64,000 bases of DNA from Bugulina stolonifera (taxonomy: Eukaryota; Bryozoa; Gymnolaemata; Cheilostomatida; Bugulidae), in the NCBI GenBank assembly GCA_935421135.1, contig OW285196.1:1116001-1180000 (forward strand), written 5' to 3'. A program made the translations under genes and the position numbers. The notes below the pieces were generated by a model that made no database searches, was not told the origin of the DNA, and saw only the letters and a list, made by a program, of their open reading frames with translations. Below, one piece after another: positions 11,201 to 29,200 of the stretch. The first letter of the stretch is position 1. Every line of letters starts with the position of its first letter.

Positions 11201-14200
11201 TAATAACTATACACTGTATAGTAGTGTACTGGGAGTATAGTATATACAAGTATATAGTAATATATGGTAATAACTATACACTGTATAGTAGTGTACTAGG
11301 AGTATAGTATATACAAGTATATAGTAATATATGGTAATAACTATACACTGTATAGTAGTGTACTGGGAGTATAGTATATACAAGTATATAGTAATATATG
11401 GTAATAACTACACACTGTATAGTAGTGTACTGGGAGTATAGTATATACAAGTATATAGTAATATATGGTAATAACTATACACTGTATAGTAGTGTACTGG
11501 GAGTATAGTATATACAAGTATATAGTAATATATGGTAATAACTATACACTGTATAGTAGTGTACTAGGAGTATAGTATATACAAGTATATAGTAATATAT
11601 GGTAATAACTATACACTGTATAGTAGTGTACTGGGAGTATAGTATATACAAGTATATAGTAATATATGGTAATAACTATACACTGTATAGTAGTGTACTG
11701 GGAGTATAGTATATACAAGTATATAGTAATATATGGTAATAACTATACACTGTATAGTAGTGTACTGGGAGTATAGTATATACAAGTATATAGTAATATA
11801 TGATAATAACTATACACTGTATAGTAGTGTACTAGGAGTATAGTATATACAAGTATATAGTAATATATGGTAATAACTATACACTGTATAGTAGTGTACT
11901 GGGAGTATAGTATATACAAGTATATAGTAATATATGGTAATAACTATACACTGTATAGTAGTGTACTGGGAGTATAGTATATACAAGTATATAGTAATAT
12001 ATGGTAATAACTATACACTGTATAGTAGTGTACTGGGAGTATACTATATACAAGTATATAGTAATATATGGTAATAACTATACACTGTATAGTAGTGTAC
12101 TGGGAGTATAGTATATACAAGTATATAGTAATATATGATAATAACTATACACTGTATAGTAGTGTACTGGGAGTATAGTATATACAAGTATATAGTAATA
12201 TATGGTAATAACTACACACTGTATAGTAGTGTACTGGGAGTATAGTATATACAAGTATATAGTAATATATGGTAATAACTACACACTGTATAGTAGTGTA
12301 CTGGGAGTATAGTATATACAAGTATATAGTAATATATGGTAATAACTACACACTGTATAGTAGTGTACTGGGAGTATAGTATATACAAGTATATAGTAAT
12401 ATATGGTAATAACTATACACTGTATAGTAGTGTACTGGGAGTATAGTATATACAAGTATATAGTAATATATGGTAATAACTATACACTGTATAGTAGTGT
12501 ACTGGGAGTATAGTATATACAAGTATATAGTAATATATGATAATAACTATACACTGTATAGTAGTGTACTGGGAGTATAGTATATACAAGTATATAGTAA
12601 TATATGGTAATAACTATACACTGTATAGTAGTGTACTGGGAGTATAGTATATACAAGTATATAGTAATATATGATAATAACTATACACTGTATAGTAGTG
12701 TACTGGGAGTATAGTATATACAAGTATATAGTAATATATGATAATAACTATACACTGTATAGTAGTGTACTGGGAGTATAGTATATACAAGTATATAGTA
12801 ATATATGGTAATAACTATACACTGTATAGTAGTGTACTGGGAGTATAGTATATACAAGTATATAGTAATATATGGTAATAACTATACACTGTATAGTAGT
12901 GTACTGGGAGTATAGTATATACAAGTATATAGTAATATATGATAATAACTATACACTGTATAGTAGTGTACTGGGAGTATAGTATATACAAGTATATAGT
13001 AATATATGGTAATAACTATACACTGTATAGTAGTGTACTGGGAGTATAGTATATACAAGTATATAGTAATATATGGTAATAACTATACACTGTATAGTAG
13101 TGTACTGGGAGTATAGTATATACAAGTATATAGTAATATATGGTAATAACTATACACTGTATAGTAGTGTACTGGGAGTATAGTATATACAAGTATATAG
13201 TAATATATGGTAATAACTATACACTGTATAGTAGTGTACTGGGAGTATAGTATATACAAGTATATAGTAATATATGGTAATAACTATACACTGTATAGTA
13301 GTGTACTGGTAGTATAGTATATACAAGTATATAGTAATATATGGTAATAACTATACACTGTATAGTAGTGTACTGGTAGTATAGTATATACATGTATATA
13401 GTAATATATGGTAATAACTATACACTGTATAGTAGTGTACTGGGAGTATAGTATATACAAGTATATAGTAATATATGGTAATAACTATACACTGTATAGT
13501 AGTGTACTGGGAGTATAGTATATACAAGTACATAGTAATATATGGTAATAACTATACACTGTATAGTAGTGTACTGGGAGTATAGTATATACAAGTACAT
13601 AGTAATATCTGGTAATAACTATACACTGTATAGTAGTGTACTAGGAGTATAGTATATACAAGTATATAGTAATATATGGTAATAACTATACACTGTATAG
13701 TAGTGTACTGGGAGTATAGTATATACAAGTATATAGTAATATATGGTAATAACTATACACTGTATAGTAGTGTACTAGGAGTATAGTATATACAAGTATA
13801 TAGTAATATATGGTAATAACTATACACTGTATAGTAGTGTACTGGGAGTATAGTATATACAAGTATATAGTAATATATGGTAATAACTATACACTGTATA
13901 GTAGTGTACTGGGAGTATAGTATATACAAGTATATAGTAATATATGGTAATAACTATACACTGTATAGTAGTGTACTGGGAGTATAGTATATACATGTAT
14001 ATAGTAATATATGATAATAACTATACACTGTATATTAGTGTACTGGGAGTATAGTATATACAAGTATATAGTAATATATGATAATAACTATACACTGTAT
14101 AGTAGTGTACTGGGAGTATAGTATATACAAGTATATAGTAATATATGGTAATAACTATACACTGTATAGTAGTGTACTGGGAGTATAGTATATACAAGTA

Positions 14201-17200
14201 CATAGTAATATATGGTAATAACTATACACTGTATAGTAGTGTACTGGGAGTATAGTATATACAAGTATATAGTAATATATGGTAATAACTATACACTGTA
14301 TAGTAGTGTACTGGGAGTATAGTATATACAAGTATATAGTAATATATGGTAATAACTATACACTGTATAGTAGTGTACTGGGAGTATAGTATATACAAGT
14401 ATATAGTAATATATGGTAATAACTATACACTGTATAGTAGAGTACTGGGAGTATAGTATATACAAGTATATAGTAATATATGGTAATAACTATACACTGT
14501 ATAGTAGTGTACTGGGAGTATAGTATATACAAGTATATAGTAATATATGGTAATAACTATACACTGTATAGTAGTGTACTGGGAGTATAGTATATACAAG
14601 TATATAGTAATATATGGTAATAACTATACACTGTATAGTAGTGTACTGGGAGTATAGTATATACAAGTATATAGTAATATATGATAATAACTATACACTG
14701 TATAGTAGTGTACTGGGAGTATAGTATATACAAGTATATAGTAATATATGATAATAACTATACACTGTATAGTAGTGTACTGGGAGTATAGTATATACAA
14801 GTATATAGTAATATATGGTAATAACTATACACTGTATAGTAGTGTACTGGGAGTATAGTATATACAAGTATATAGTAATATATGATGATAACTATACACT
14901 GTATAGTAGTGTACTAGGAGTATAGTATATACAAGTACATAGTAATATATGGTAATAACTATACACTGTATAGTAGTGTACTGGGAGTATAGTATATACA
15001 AGTATATAGTTATATATGGTAATAACTATACACTGTATAGTAGTGTACTGGGAGTATAGTATATACAAGTATATAGTAATATATGATAATAACTATACAC
15101 TGTATAGTAGTGTACTGGGAGTATAGTATATACAAGTATATAGTAATATATGGTAATAACTATACACTGTATAGTAGTGTACTGGGAGTATAGTATATAC
15201 AAGTATATAGTAATATATGGTAATAACTATACACTGTATAGTAGTGTACTAGGAGTATAGTATATACAAGTATATAGTAATATATGGTAATAACTATACA
15301 CTGTATAGTAGTGTACTGGGAGTATAGTATATACAAGTATATAGTAATATATGGTAATAACTATACACTGTATAGTAGTGTACTGGGAGTATAGTATATA
15401 CAAGTATATAGTAATATATGGTAATAACTATACACTGTATAGTAGTGTACTGGGAGTATAGTATATACAAGTATATAGTAATATATGGTAATAACTATAC
15501 ACTGTATAGTAGTGTACTAGGAGTATAGTATATACAAGTACATAGTAATATATGATAATAACTATACACTGTATAGTAGTGTACTGGGAGTATAGTATAT
15601 ACAAGTATATAGTAATATATGGTAATAACTATACACTGTATAGTAGTGTACTAGGAGTATAGTATATACAAGTATATAGTAATATATGGTAATAACTACA
15701 CACTGTATAGTAGTGTACTGGGAGTATAGTATATACAAGTATATAGTAATATATGGTAATAACTATACACTGTATAGTAGTGTACTGGGAGTATAGTATA
15801 TACAAGTATATAGTAATATATGGTAATAACTATACACTGTATAGTAGTGTACTGGGAGTATAGTATATACAAGTACATAGTAATATATGGTAATAACTAT
15901 ACACTGTGTAGTAGTGTACTGGGAGTATAGTATATACAAGTATATAGTAATATATGGTAATAACTATACACTGTATAGTAGTGTACTGGGAGTATAGTAT
16001 ATACAAGTATATAGTAATATATGGTAATAACTATACACTGTATAGTAGTGTACTGGGAGTATAGTATATACAAGTATATAGTAATATATGGTAATAACTA
16101 TACACTGTATAGTAGTGTACTGGGAGTATAGTATATACAAGTATATAGTTATATATGGTAATAACTATACACTGTATAGTAGTGTACTGGGAGTATAGTA
16201 TATACAAGTATATAGTAATATATGATAATAACTATACACTGTATAGTAGTGTACTGGGAGTATAGTATATACAAGTATATAGTAATATATGGTAATAACT
16301 ATACACTGTATAGTAGTGTACTGGGAGTATAGTATATACAAGTATATAGTAATATATGATAATAACTATACACTGTATAGTAGTGTACTGGGAGTATAGT
16401 ATATACAAGTACATAGTAATATATGATAATAACTATACACTGTATAGTAGTGTACTGGGAGTATAGTATATACAAGTATATAGTAATATATGGTAATAAC
16501 TATACACTGTATAGTAGTGTACTAGGAGTATAGTATATACAAGTATATAGTAATATATGGTAATAACTATACACTGTATAGTAGTGTACTGGGAGTATAG
16601 TATATACAAGTATATAGTAATATATGGTAATAACTATACACTGTATAGTAGTGTACTGGGAGTATAGTATATACAAGTATATAGTAATATATGGTAATAA
16701 CTATACACTGTATAGTAGTGTACTGGGAGTATAGTATATACAAGTATATAGTAATATATGGTAATAACTATACACTGTATAGTAGTGTACTGGGAGTATA
16801 GTATATACAAGTACATAGTAATATATGATAATAACTATACACTGTATAGTAGTGTACTAGGAGTATAGTATATACAAGTATATAGTAATATATGGTAATA
16901 ACTATACACTGTATAGTAGTGTACTAGGAGTATAGTATATACAAGTATATAGTAATATATGGTAATAACTACACACTGTATAGTAGTGTACTGGGAGTAT
17001 AGTATATACAAGTATATAGTAATATATGGTAATAACTATACACTGTATAGTAGTGTACTGGGAGTATAGTATATACAAGTATATAGTAATATATGGTAAT
17101 AACTATACACTGTATAGTAGTGTACTGGGAGTATAGTATATACAAGTATATAGTAATATATGGTAATAACTATACACTGTATAGTAGTGTACTGGGAGTA

Positions 17201-20200
17201 TAGTATATACAAGTACATAGTAATATATGGTAATAACTATACACTGTGTAGTAGTGTACTGGGAGTATAGTATATACAAGTATATAGTAATATATGGTAA
17301 TAACTATACACTGTATAGTAGTGTACTGGGAGTATAGTATATACAAGTATATAGTAATATATGGTAATAACTATACACTGTATAGTAGTGTACTGGGAGT
17401 ATAGTATATACAAGTATATAGTAATATATGGTAATAACTATACACTGTATAGTAGTGTACTGGGAGTATAGTATATACAAGTATATAGTAATATATGGTA
17501 ATAACTATACACTGTATAGTAGTGTACTGGGAGTATAGTATATACAAGTATATAGTAATATATGGTAATAACTATACACTGTATAGTAGTGTACTGGGAG
17601 TATAGTATATACAAGTATATAGTAATATATGGTAATAACTATACACTGTATAGTAGTGTACTAGGAGTATAGTATATACAAGTACAAAGTAATATATGAT
17701 AATAACTATACACTGTATAGTAGTGTACTAGGAGTATAGTATATACAAGTATATAGTAATATATGGTAATAACTATACACTGTATAGTAGTGTACTAGGA
17801 GTATAGTATATACAAGTATATAGTAATATATGGTAATAACTACACACTGTATAGTAGTGTACTGGGAGTATAGTATATACAAGTATATAGTAATATATGG
17901 TAATAACTATACACTGTATAGTAGTGTACTGGGAGTATAGTATATACAAGTACATAGTAATATATGGTAATAACTATACACTGTATAGTAGTGTACTGGG
18001 AGTATAGTATATACAAGTATATAGTAATATATGATAATAACTATACACTGTATAGTAGTGTACTAGGAGTATAGTATATACAAGTACATAGTAATATATG
18101 ATAATAACTATACACTGTATAGTAGTGTACTGGGAGTATAGTATATACAAGTATATAGTAATATATGGTAATAACTATACACTGTATAGTAGTGTACTAG
18201 GAGTATAGTATATACAAGTATATAGTAATATATGGTAATAACTATACACTGTATAGTAGTGTACTGGGAGTATAGTATATACAAGTATATAGTTATATAT
18301 GGTAATAACTATACACTGTATAGTAGTGTACTGGGAGTATAGTATATACAAGTATATAGTAATATATGATAATAACTATACACTGTATAGTAGTGTACTG
18401 GGAGTATAGTATATACAAGTATATAGTAATATATGGTAATAACTATACACTGTATAGTAGTGTACTGGGAGTATAGTATATACAAGTATATAGTAATATA
18501 TGATAATAACTATACACTGTATAGTAGTGTACTGGGAGTATAGTATATACAAGTACATAGTAATATATGATAATAACTATACACTGTATAGTAGTGTACT
18601 GGGAGTATAGTATATACAAGTATATAGTAATATATGGTAATAACTATACACTGTATAGTAGTGTACTAGGACTATAGTATATACAAGTATATAGTAATAT
18701 ATGGTAATAACTATACACTGTATAGTAGTGTACTGGGAGTATAGTATATACAAGTATATAGTAATATATGGTAATAACTATACACTGTATAGTAGTGTAC
18801 TGGGAGTATAGTATATACAAGTATATAGTAATATATGGTAATAACTATACACTGTATAGTAGTGTACTGGGAGTATAGTATATACAAGTATATAGTAATA
18901 TATGATAATAACTATACACTGTATAGTAGTGTACTAGGAGTATAGTATATACAAGTACATAGTAATATATGATAATAACTATACACTGTATAGTAGTGTA
19001 CTAGGAGTATAGTATATACAAGTATATAGTAATATATGGTAATAACTATACACTGTATAGTAGTGTACTAGGAGTATAGTATATACAAGTATATAGTAAT
19101 ATATGGTAATAACTATACACTGTATAGTAGTGTACTGGGAGTATAGTATATACAAGTATATAGTAATATATGGTAATAACTATACACTGTATAGTAGTGT
19201 ACTGGGAGTATAGTATATACAAGTATATAGTAATATATGGTAATAACTATACACTGTATAGTAGTGTACTGGGAGTATAGTATATACAAGTATATAGTAA
19301 TATATGGTAATAACTATACACTGTATAGTAGTGTACTGGGAGTATAGTATATACAAGTACATAGTAATATATGGTAATAACTATACACTGTGTAGTAGTG
19401 TACTGGGAGTATAGTATATACAAGTATATAGTAATATATGGTAATAACTATACACTGTATAGTAGTGTACTGGGAGTATAGTATATACAAGTATATAGTA
19501 ATATATGGTAATAACTATACACTGTATAGTAGTGTACTGGGAGTATAGTATATACAAGTATATAGTAATATATGGTAATAACTATACACTGTATAGTAGT
19601 GTACTAGGAGTATAGTATATACAAGTACATAGTAATATATGTTAATAACTATACACTGTATAGTAGTGTACTGGGAGTATAGTATATACAAGTATATAGT
19701 AATATATGGTAATAACTATACACTGTATAGTAGTGTACTAGGAGTATAGTATATACAAGTATATAGTAATATATGGTAATAACTATACACTGTATAGTAG
19801 TGTACTGGGAGTATAGTATATACAAGTATATAGTAATATATGGTAATAACTATACACTGTATAGTAGTGTACTGGGAGTATAGTATATACAAGTACATAG
19901 TAATATATGATAATAACTATACACTGTATAGTAGTGTACTGGGAGTATAGTATATACAAGTATATAGTAATATATGGTAATAACTATACACTGTATAGTA
20001 GTGTACTGGGAGTATAGTATATACAAGTATATAGTAATATATGGTAATAACTATACACTGTATAGTAGTGTACTGGGAGTATAGTATATACAAGTATATA
20101 GTAATATATGGTAATAACTATACACTGTATAGTAGTGTACTAGGAGTATAGTATATACAAGTACATAGTAATATATGATAATAACTATACACTGTATAGT

Positions 20201-23200
20201 AGTGTACTAGGAGTATAGTATATACAAGTATATAGTAATATATGGTAATAACTATACACTGTATAGTAGTGTACTAGGAGTATAGTATATACAAGTATAT
20301 AGTAATATATGGTAATAACTACACACTGTATAGTAGTGTACTGGGAGTATAGTATATACAAGTATATAGTAATATATGGTAATAACTATACACTGTATAG
20401 TAGTGTACTGGGAGTATAGTATATACAAGTATATAGTAATATATGGTAATAACTATACACTGTATAGTAGTGTACTAGGAGTATAGTATATACAAGTATA
20501 TAGTAATATATGGTAATAACTATACACTGTATAGTAGTGTACTGGGAGTATAGTATATACAAGTATATAGTAATATATGGTAATAACTATACACTGTATA
20601 GTAGTGTACTGGGAGTATAGTATATACAAGTATATAGTAATATATGGTAATAACTATACACTGTATAGTAGTGTACTAGGAGTATAGTATATACAAGTAT
20701 ATAGTAATATATGGTAATAACTATACACTGTATAGTAGTGTACTGGGAGTATAGTATATACAAGTATATAGTAATATATGGTAATAACTATACACTGTAT
20801 AGTAGTGTACTGGGAGTATAGTATATACAAGTATATAGTAATATATGGTAATAACTATACACTGTATAGTAGTGTACTGGGAGTATAGTATATACAAGTA
20901 CATAGTAATATATGGTAATAACTATACACTGTGCAGTAGTGTACTGGGAGTATAGTATATACAAGTATATAGTAATATATGGTAATAACTATACACTGTA
21001 TAGTAGTGTACTGGGAGTATAGTATATACAAGTATATAGTAATATATGGTAATAACTATACACTGTATAGTAGTGTACTGGGAGTATAGTATATACAAGT
21101 ATATAGTAATATATGGTAATAACTATACACTGTATAGTAGTGTACTGGGAGTATAGTATATACAAGTATATAGTAATATATGGTAATAACTATACACTGT
21201 ATAGTAGTGTACTGGGAGTATAGTATATACAAGTATATAGTAATATATGGTAATAACTATACACTGTATAGTAGTGTACTGGGAGTATAGTATATACAAG
21301 TATATAGTAATATATGGTAATAACTATACACTGTATAGTAGTGTACTAGGAGTATAGTATATACAAGTACATAGTAATATATGATAATAACTATACACTG
21401 TATAGTAGTGTACTAGGAGTATAGTATATACAAGTATATAGTAATATATGGTAATAACTATACACTGTATAGTAGTGTACTAGGAGTATAGTATATACAA
21501 GTATATAGTAATATATGGTAATAACTACACACTGTATAGTAGTGTACTGGGAGTATAGTATATACAAGTATATAGTAATATATGGTAATAACTATACACT
21601 GTATAGTAGTGTACTGGGAGTATAGTATATACAAGTATATAGTAATATATGGTAATAACTATACACTGTATAGTAGTGTACTGGGAGTATAGTATATACA
21701 AGTATATAGTAATATATGATAATAACTATACACTGTATAGTAGTGTACTGGGAGTATAGTATATACAAGTATATAGTAATATATGATAATAACTATACAC
21801 TGTATAGTAGTGTACTGGGAGTATAGTATATACAAGTATATAGTAATATATGGTAATAACTATACACTGTATAGTAGTGTACTGGGAGTATAGTATATAC
21901 AAGTATATAGTAATATATGATGATAACTATACACTGTATAGTAGTGTACTAGGAGTATAGTATATACAAGTACATAGTAATATATGGTAATAACTATACA
22001 CTGTATAGTAGTGTACTGGGAGTATAGTATATACAAGTATATAGTTATATATGGTAATAACTATACACTGTATAGTAGTGTACTGGGAGTATAGTATATA
22101 CAAGTATATAGTAATATATGATAATAACTATACACTGTATAGTAGTGTACTGGGAGTATAGTATATACAAGTATATAGTAATATATGGTAATAACTATAC
22201 ACTGTATAGTAGTGTACTGGGAGTATAGTATATACAAGTATATAGTAATATATGGTAATAACTATACACTGTATAGTAGTGTACTAGGAGTATAGTATAT
22301 ACAAGTATATAGTAATATATGGTAATAACTATACACTGTATAGTAGTGTACTGGGAGTATAGTATATACAAGTATATAGTAATATATGGTAATAACTATA
22401 CACTGTATAGTAGTGTACTGGGAGTATAGTATATACAAGTATATAGTAATATATGGTAATAACTATACACTGTATAGTAGTGTACTGGGAGTATAGTATA
22501 TACAAGTATATAGTAATATATGGTAATAACTATACACTGTATAGTAGTGTACTAGGAGTATAGTATATACAAGTACATAGTAATATATGATAATAACTAT
22601 ACACTGTATAGTAGTGTACTGGGAGTATAGTATATACAAGTATATAGTAATATATGGTAATAACTATACACTGTATAGTAGTGTACTAGGAGTATAGTAT
22701 ATACAAGTATATAGTAATATATGGTAATAACTACACACTGTATAGTAGTGTACTGGGAGTATAGTATATACAAGTATATAGTAATATATGGTAATAACTA
22801 TACACTGTATAGTAGTGTACTGGGAGTATAGTATATACAAGTATATAGTAATATATGGTAATAACTATACACTGTATAGTAGTGTACTGGGAGTATAGTA
22901 TATACAAGTACATAGTAATATATGGTAATAACTATACACTGTGTAGTAGTGTACTGGGAGTATAGTATATACAAGTATATAGTAATATATGGTAATAACT
23001 ATACACTGTATAGTAGTGTACTGGGAGTATAGTATATACAAGTATATAGTAATATATGATAATAACTATACACTGTATAGTAGTGTACTGGGAGTATAGT
23101 ATATACAAGTATATAGTAATATATGGTAATAACTATACACTGTATAGTAGTGTACTAGGAGTATAGTATATACAAGTATATAGTAATATATGGTAATAAC

Positions 23201-26200
23201 TATACACTGTATAGTAGTGTACTGGGAGTATAGTATATACAAGTATATAGTAATATATGGTAATAACTATACACTGTATAGTAGTGTACTGGGAGTATAG
23301 TATATACAAGTATATAGTAATATATGGTAATAACTATACACTGTATAGTAGTGTACTGGGAGTATAGTATATACAAGTATATAGTAATATATGATAATAA
23401 CTATACACTGTATAGTAGTGTACTGGGAGTAAAGTATATACAAGTATATAGTAATATATGATAATAACTATACACTGTATAGTAGTGTACTGGGAGTATA
23501 GTATATACAAGTATATAGTAATATATGGTAATAACTATACACTGTGTAGTAGTGTACTGGGAGTATAGTATATACAAGTATATAGTAATATATGGTAATA
23601 ACTATACACTGTATAGTAGTGTACTGGGAGTATAGTATATACAAGTATATAGTAATATATGGTAATAACTATACACTGTATAGTAGTGTACTGGGAGTAT
23701 AGTATATACAAGTATATAGTAATATATGGTAATAACTATACACTGTATAGTAGTGTACTGGGAGTATAGTATATACAAGTATATAGTAATATATGGTAAT
23801 AACTATACACTGTATAGTAGTGTACTGGGAGTATAGTATATACAAGTATATAGTAATATATGGTAATAACTATACACTGTATAGTAGTGTACTGGGAGTA
23901 TAGTATATACAAGTATATAGTAATATATGGTAATAACTATACACTGTATAGTAGTGTACTGGGAGTATAGTATATACAAGTATATAGTAATATATGGTAA
24001 TAACTATACACTGTATAGTAGTGTACTGGGAGTATAGTATATACAAGTATATAGTAATATATGGTAATAACTATACACTGTATAGTAGTGTACTAGGAGT
24101 ATAGTATATACAAGTATATAGTAATATATGGTAATAACTATACACTGTATAGTAGTGTACTGGGAGTATAGTATATACAAGTATATAGTAATATATGGTA
24201 ATAACTATACACTGTATAGTAGTGTACTGGGAGTATAGTATATACAAGTATATAGTAATATATGGTAATAACTATACACTGTATAGTAGTGTACTGGGAG
24301 TATAGTATATACAAGTACATAGTAATATATGGTAATAACTATACACTGTGCAGTAGTGTACTGGGAGTATAGTATATACAAGTATATAGTAATATATGGT
24401 AATAACTATACACTGTATAGTAGTGTACTGGGAGTATAGTATATACAAGTATATAGTAATATATGGTAATAACTATACACTGTATAGTAGTGTACTGGGA
24501 GTATAGTATATACAAGTATATAGTAATATATGGTAATAACTATACACTGTATAGTAGTGTACTGGGAGTATAGTATATACAAGTATATAGTAATATATGG
24601 TAATAACTATACACTGTATAGTAGTGTACTGGGAGTATAGTATATACAAGTATATAGTAATATATGGTAATAACTATACACTGTATAGTAGTGTACTGGG
24701 AGTATAGTATATACAAGTATATAGTAATATATGGTAATAACTATACACTGTATAGTAGTGTACTAGGAGTATAGTATATACAAGTACATAGTAATATATG
24801 ATAATAACTATACACTGTATAGTAGTGTACTAGGAGTATAGTATATACAAGTATATAGTAATATATGGTAATAACTATACACTGTATAGTAGTGTACTAG
24901 GAGTATAGTATATACAAGTATATAGTAATATATGGTAATAACTACACACTGTATAGTAGTGTACTGGGAGTATAGTATATACAAGTATATAGTAATATAT
25001 GGTAATAACTATACACTGTATAGTAGTGTACTGGGAGTATAGTATATACAAGTATATAGTAATATATGGTAATAACTATACACTGTATAGTAGTGTACTG
25101 GGAGTATAGTATATACAAGTATATAGTAATATATGATAATAACTATACACTGTATAGTAGTGTACTGGGAGTATAGTATATACAAGTATATAGTAATATA
25201 TGATAATAACTATACACTGTATAGTAGTGTACTGGGAGTATAGTATATACAAGTATATAGTAATATATGGTAATAACTATACACTGTATAGTAGTGTACT
25301 GGGAGTATAGTATATACAAGTATATAGTAATATATGATGATAACTATACACTGTATAGTAGTGTACTAGGAGTATAGTATATACAAGTACATAGTAATAT
25401 ATGGTAATAACTATACACTGTATAGTAGTGTACTGGGAGTATAGTATATACAAGTATATAGTTATATATGGTAATAACTATACACTGTATAGTAGTGTAC
25501 TGGGAGTATAGTATATACAAGTATATAGTAATATATGATAATAACTATACACTGTATAGTAGTGTACTGGGAGTATAGTATATACAAGTATATAGTAATA
25601 TATGGTAATAACTATACACTGTATAGTAGTGTACTGGGAGTATAGTATATACAAGTATATAGTAATATATGGTAATAACTATACACTGTATAGTAGTGTA
25701 CTAGGAGTATAGTATATACAAGTATATAGTAATATATGGTAATAACTATACACTGTATAGTAGTGTACTGGGAGTATAGTATATACAAGTATATAGTAAT
25801 ATATGGTAATAACTATACACTGTATAGTAGTGTACTGGGAGTATAGTATATACAAGTATATAGTAATATATGGTAATAACTATACACTGTATAGTAGTGT
25901 ACTGGGAGTATAGTATATACAAGTATATAGTAATATATGGTAATAACTATACACTGTATAGTAGTGTACTAGGAGTATAGTATATACAAGTACATAGTAA
26001 TATATGATAATAACTATACACTGTATAGTAGTGTACTAGGAGTATAGTATATACAAGTATATAGTAATATATGGTAATAACTATACACTGTATAGTAGTG
26101 TACTAGGAGTATAGTATATACAAGTATATAGTAATATATGGTAATAACTACACACTGTATAGTAGTGTACTGGGAGTATAGTATATACAAGTATATAGTA

Positions 26201-29200
26201 ATATATGGTAATAACTATACACTGTATAGTAGTGTACTGGGAGTATAGTATATACAAGTATATAGTAATATATGGTAATAACTATACACTGTATAGTAGT
26301 GTACTGGGAGTATAGTATATACAAGTACATAGTAATATATGGTAATAACTATACACTGTGTAGTAGTGTACTGGGAGTATAGTATATACAAGTATATAGT
26401 AATATATGGTAATAACTATACACTGTATAGTAGTGTACTGGGAGTATAGTATATACAAGTATATAGTAATATATGGTAATAACTATACACTGTATAGTAG
26501 TGTACTGGGAGTATAGTATATACAAGTATATAGTAATATATGGTAATAACTATACACTGTATAGTAGTGTACTGGGAGTATAGTATATACAAGTATATAG
26601 TTATATATGGTAATAACTATACACTGTATAGTAGTGTACTGGGAGTATAGTATATACAAGTATATAGTAATATATGGTAATAACTATACACTGTATAGTA
26701 GTGTACTAGGAGTATAGTATATACAAGTATATAGTAATATATGGTAATAACTATACACTGTATAGTAGTGTACTGGGAGTATAGTATATACAAGTATATA
26801 GTAATATATGGTAATAACTATACACTGTATAGTAGTGTACTGGGAGTATAGTATATACAAGTATATAGTAATATATGGTAATAACTATACACTGTATAGT
26901 AGTGTACTGGGAGTATAGTATATACAAGTATATAGTAATATATGGTAATAACTATACACTGTATAGTAGTGTACTGGGAGTATAGTATATACAAGTACAT
27001 AGTAATATATGATAATAACTATACACTGTATAGTAGTGTACTAGGAGTATAGTATATACAAGTATATAGTAATATATGGTAATAACTATACACTGTATAG
27101 TAGTGTACTAGGAGTATAGTATATACAAGTATATAGTAATATATGGTAATAACTACACACTGTATAGTAGTGTACTGGGAGTATAGTATATACAAGTATA
27201 TAGTAATATATGGTAATAACTATACACTGTATAGTAGTGTACTGGGAGTATAGTATATACAAGTATATAGTAATATATGGTAATAACTATACACTGTATA
27301 GTAGTGTACTGGGAGTATAGTATATACAAGTATATAGTAATATATGGTAATAACTATACACTGTATAGTAGTGTACTGGGAGTATAGTATATACAAGTAC
27401 ATAGTAATATATGGTAATAACTATACACTGTGTAGTAGTGTACTGGGAGTATAGTATATACAAGTATATAGTAATATATGGTAATAACTATACACTGTAT
27501 AGTAGTGTACTGGGAGTATAGTATATACAAGTATATAGTAATATATGGTAATAACTATACACTGTATAGTAGTGTACTGGGAGTATAGTATATACAAGTA
27601 TATAGTAATATATGGTAATAACTATACACTGTATAGTAGTGTACTGGGAGTATAGTATATACAAGTATATAGTAATATATGGTAATAACTATACACTGTA
27701 TAGTAGTGTACTGGGAGTATAGTATATACAAGTATATAGTAATATATGGTAATAACTATACACTGTATAGTAGTGTACTGGGAGTATAGTATATACAAGT
27801 ATATAGTAATATATGGTAATAACTATACACTGTATAGTAGTGTACTAGGAGTATAGTATATACAAGTACAAAGTAATATATGATAATAACTATACACTGT
27901 ATAGTAGTGTACTAGGAGTATAGTATATACAAGTATATAGTAATATATGGTAATAACTATACACTGTATAGTAGTGTACTAGGAGTATAGTATATACAAG
28001 TATATAGTAATATATGGTAATAACTACACACTGTATAGTAGTGTACTGGGAGTATAGTATATACAAGTATATAGTAATATATGGTAATAACTATACACTG
28101 TATAGTAGTGTACTGGGAGTATAGTATATACAAGTACATAGTAATATATGGTAATAACTATACACTGTATAGTAGTGTACTGGGAGTATAGTATATACAA
28201 GTATATAGTAATATATGATAATAACTATACACTGTATAGTAGTGTACTAGGAGTATAGTATATACAAGTACATAGTAATATATGATAATAACTATACACT
28301 GTATAGTAGTGTACTGGGAGTATAGTATATACAAGTATATAGTAATATATGGTAATAACTATACACTGTATAGTAGTGTACTAGGAGTATAGTATATACA
28401 AGTATATAGTAATATATGGTAATAACTATACACTGTATAGTAGTGTACTGGGAGTATAGTATATACAAGTATATAGTTATATATGGTAATAACTATACAC
28501 TGTATAGTAGTGTACTGGGAGTATAGTATATACAAGTATATAGTAATATATGATAATAACTATACACTGTATAGTAGTGTACTGGGAGTATAGTATATAC
28601 AAGTATATAGTAATATATGGTAATAACTATACACTGTATAGTAGTGTACTGGGAGTATAGTATATACAAGTATATAGTAATATATGATAATAACTATACA
28701 CTGTATAGTAGTGTACTGGGAGTATAGTATATACAAGTACATAGTAATATATGATAATAACTATACACTGTATAGTAGTGTACTGGGAGTATAGTATATA
28801 CAAGTATATAGTAATATATGGTAATAACTATACACTGTATAGTAGTGTACTAGGACTATAGTATATACAAGTATATAGTAATATATGGTAATAACTATAC
28901 ACTGTATAGTAGTGTACTGGGAGTATAGTATATACAAGTATATAGTAATATATGGTAATAACTATACACTGTATAGTAGTGTACTGGGAGTATAGTATAT
29001 ACAAGTATATAGTAATATATGGTAATAACTATACACTGTATAGTAGTGTACTGGGAGTATAGTATATACAAGTATATAGTAATATATGGTAATAACTATA
29101 CACTGTATAGTAGTGTACTAGGAGTATAGTATATACAAGTACATAGTAATATATGATAATAACTATACACTGTATAGTAGTGTACTAGGAGTATAGTATA

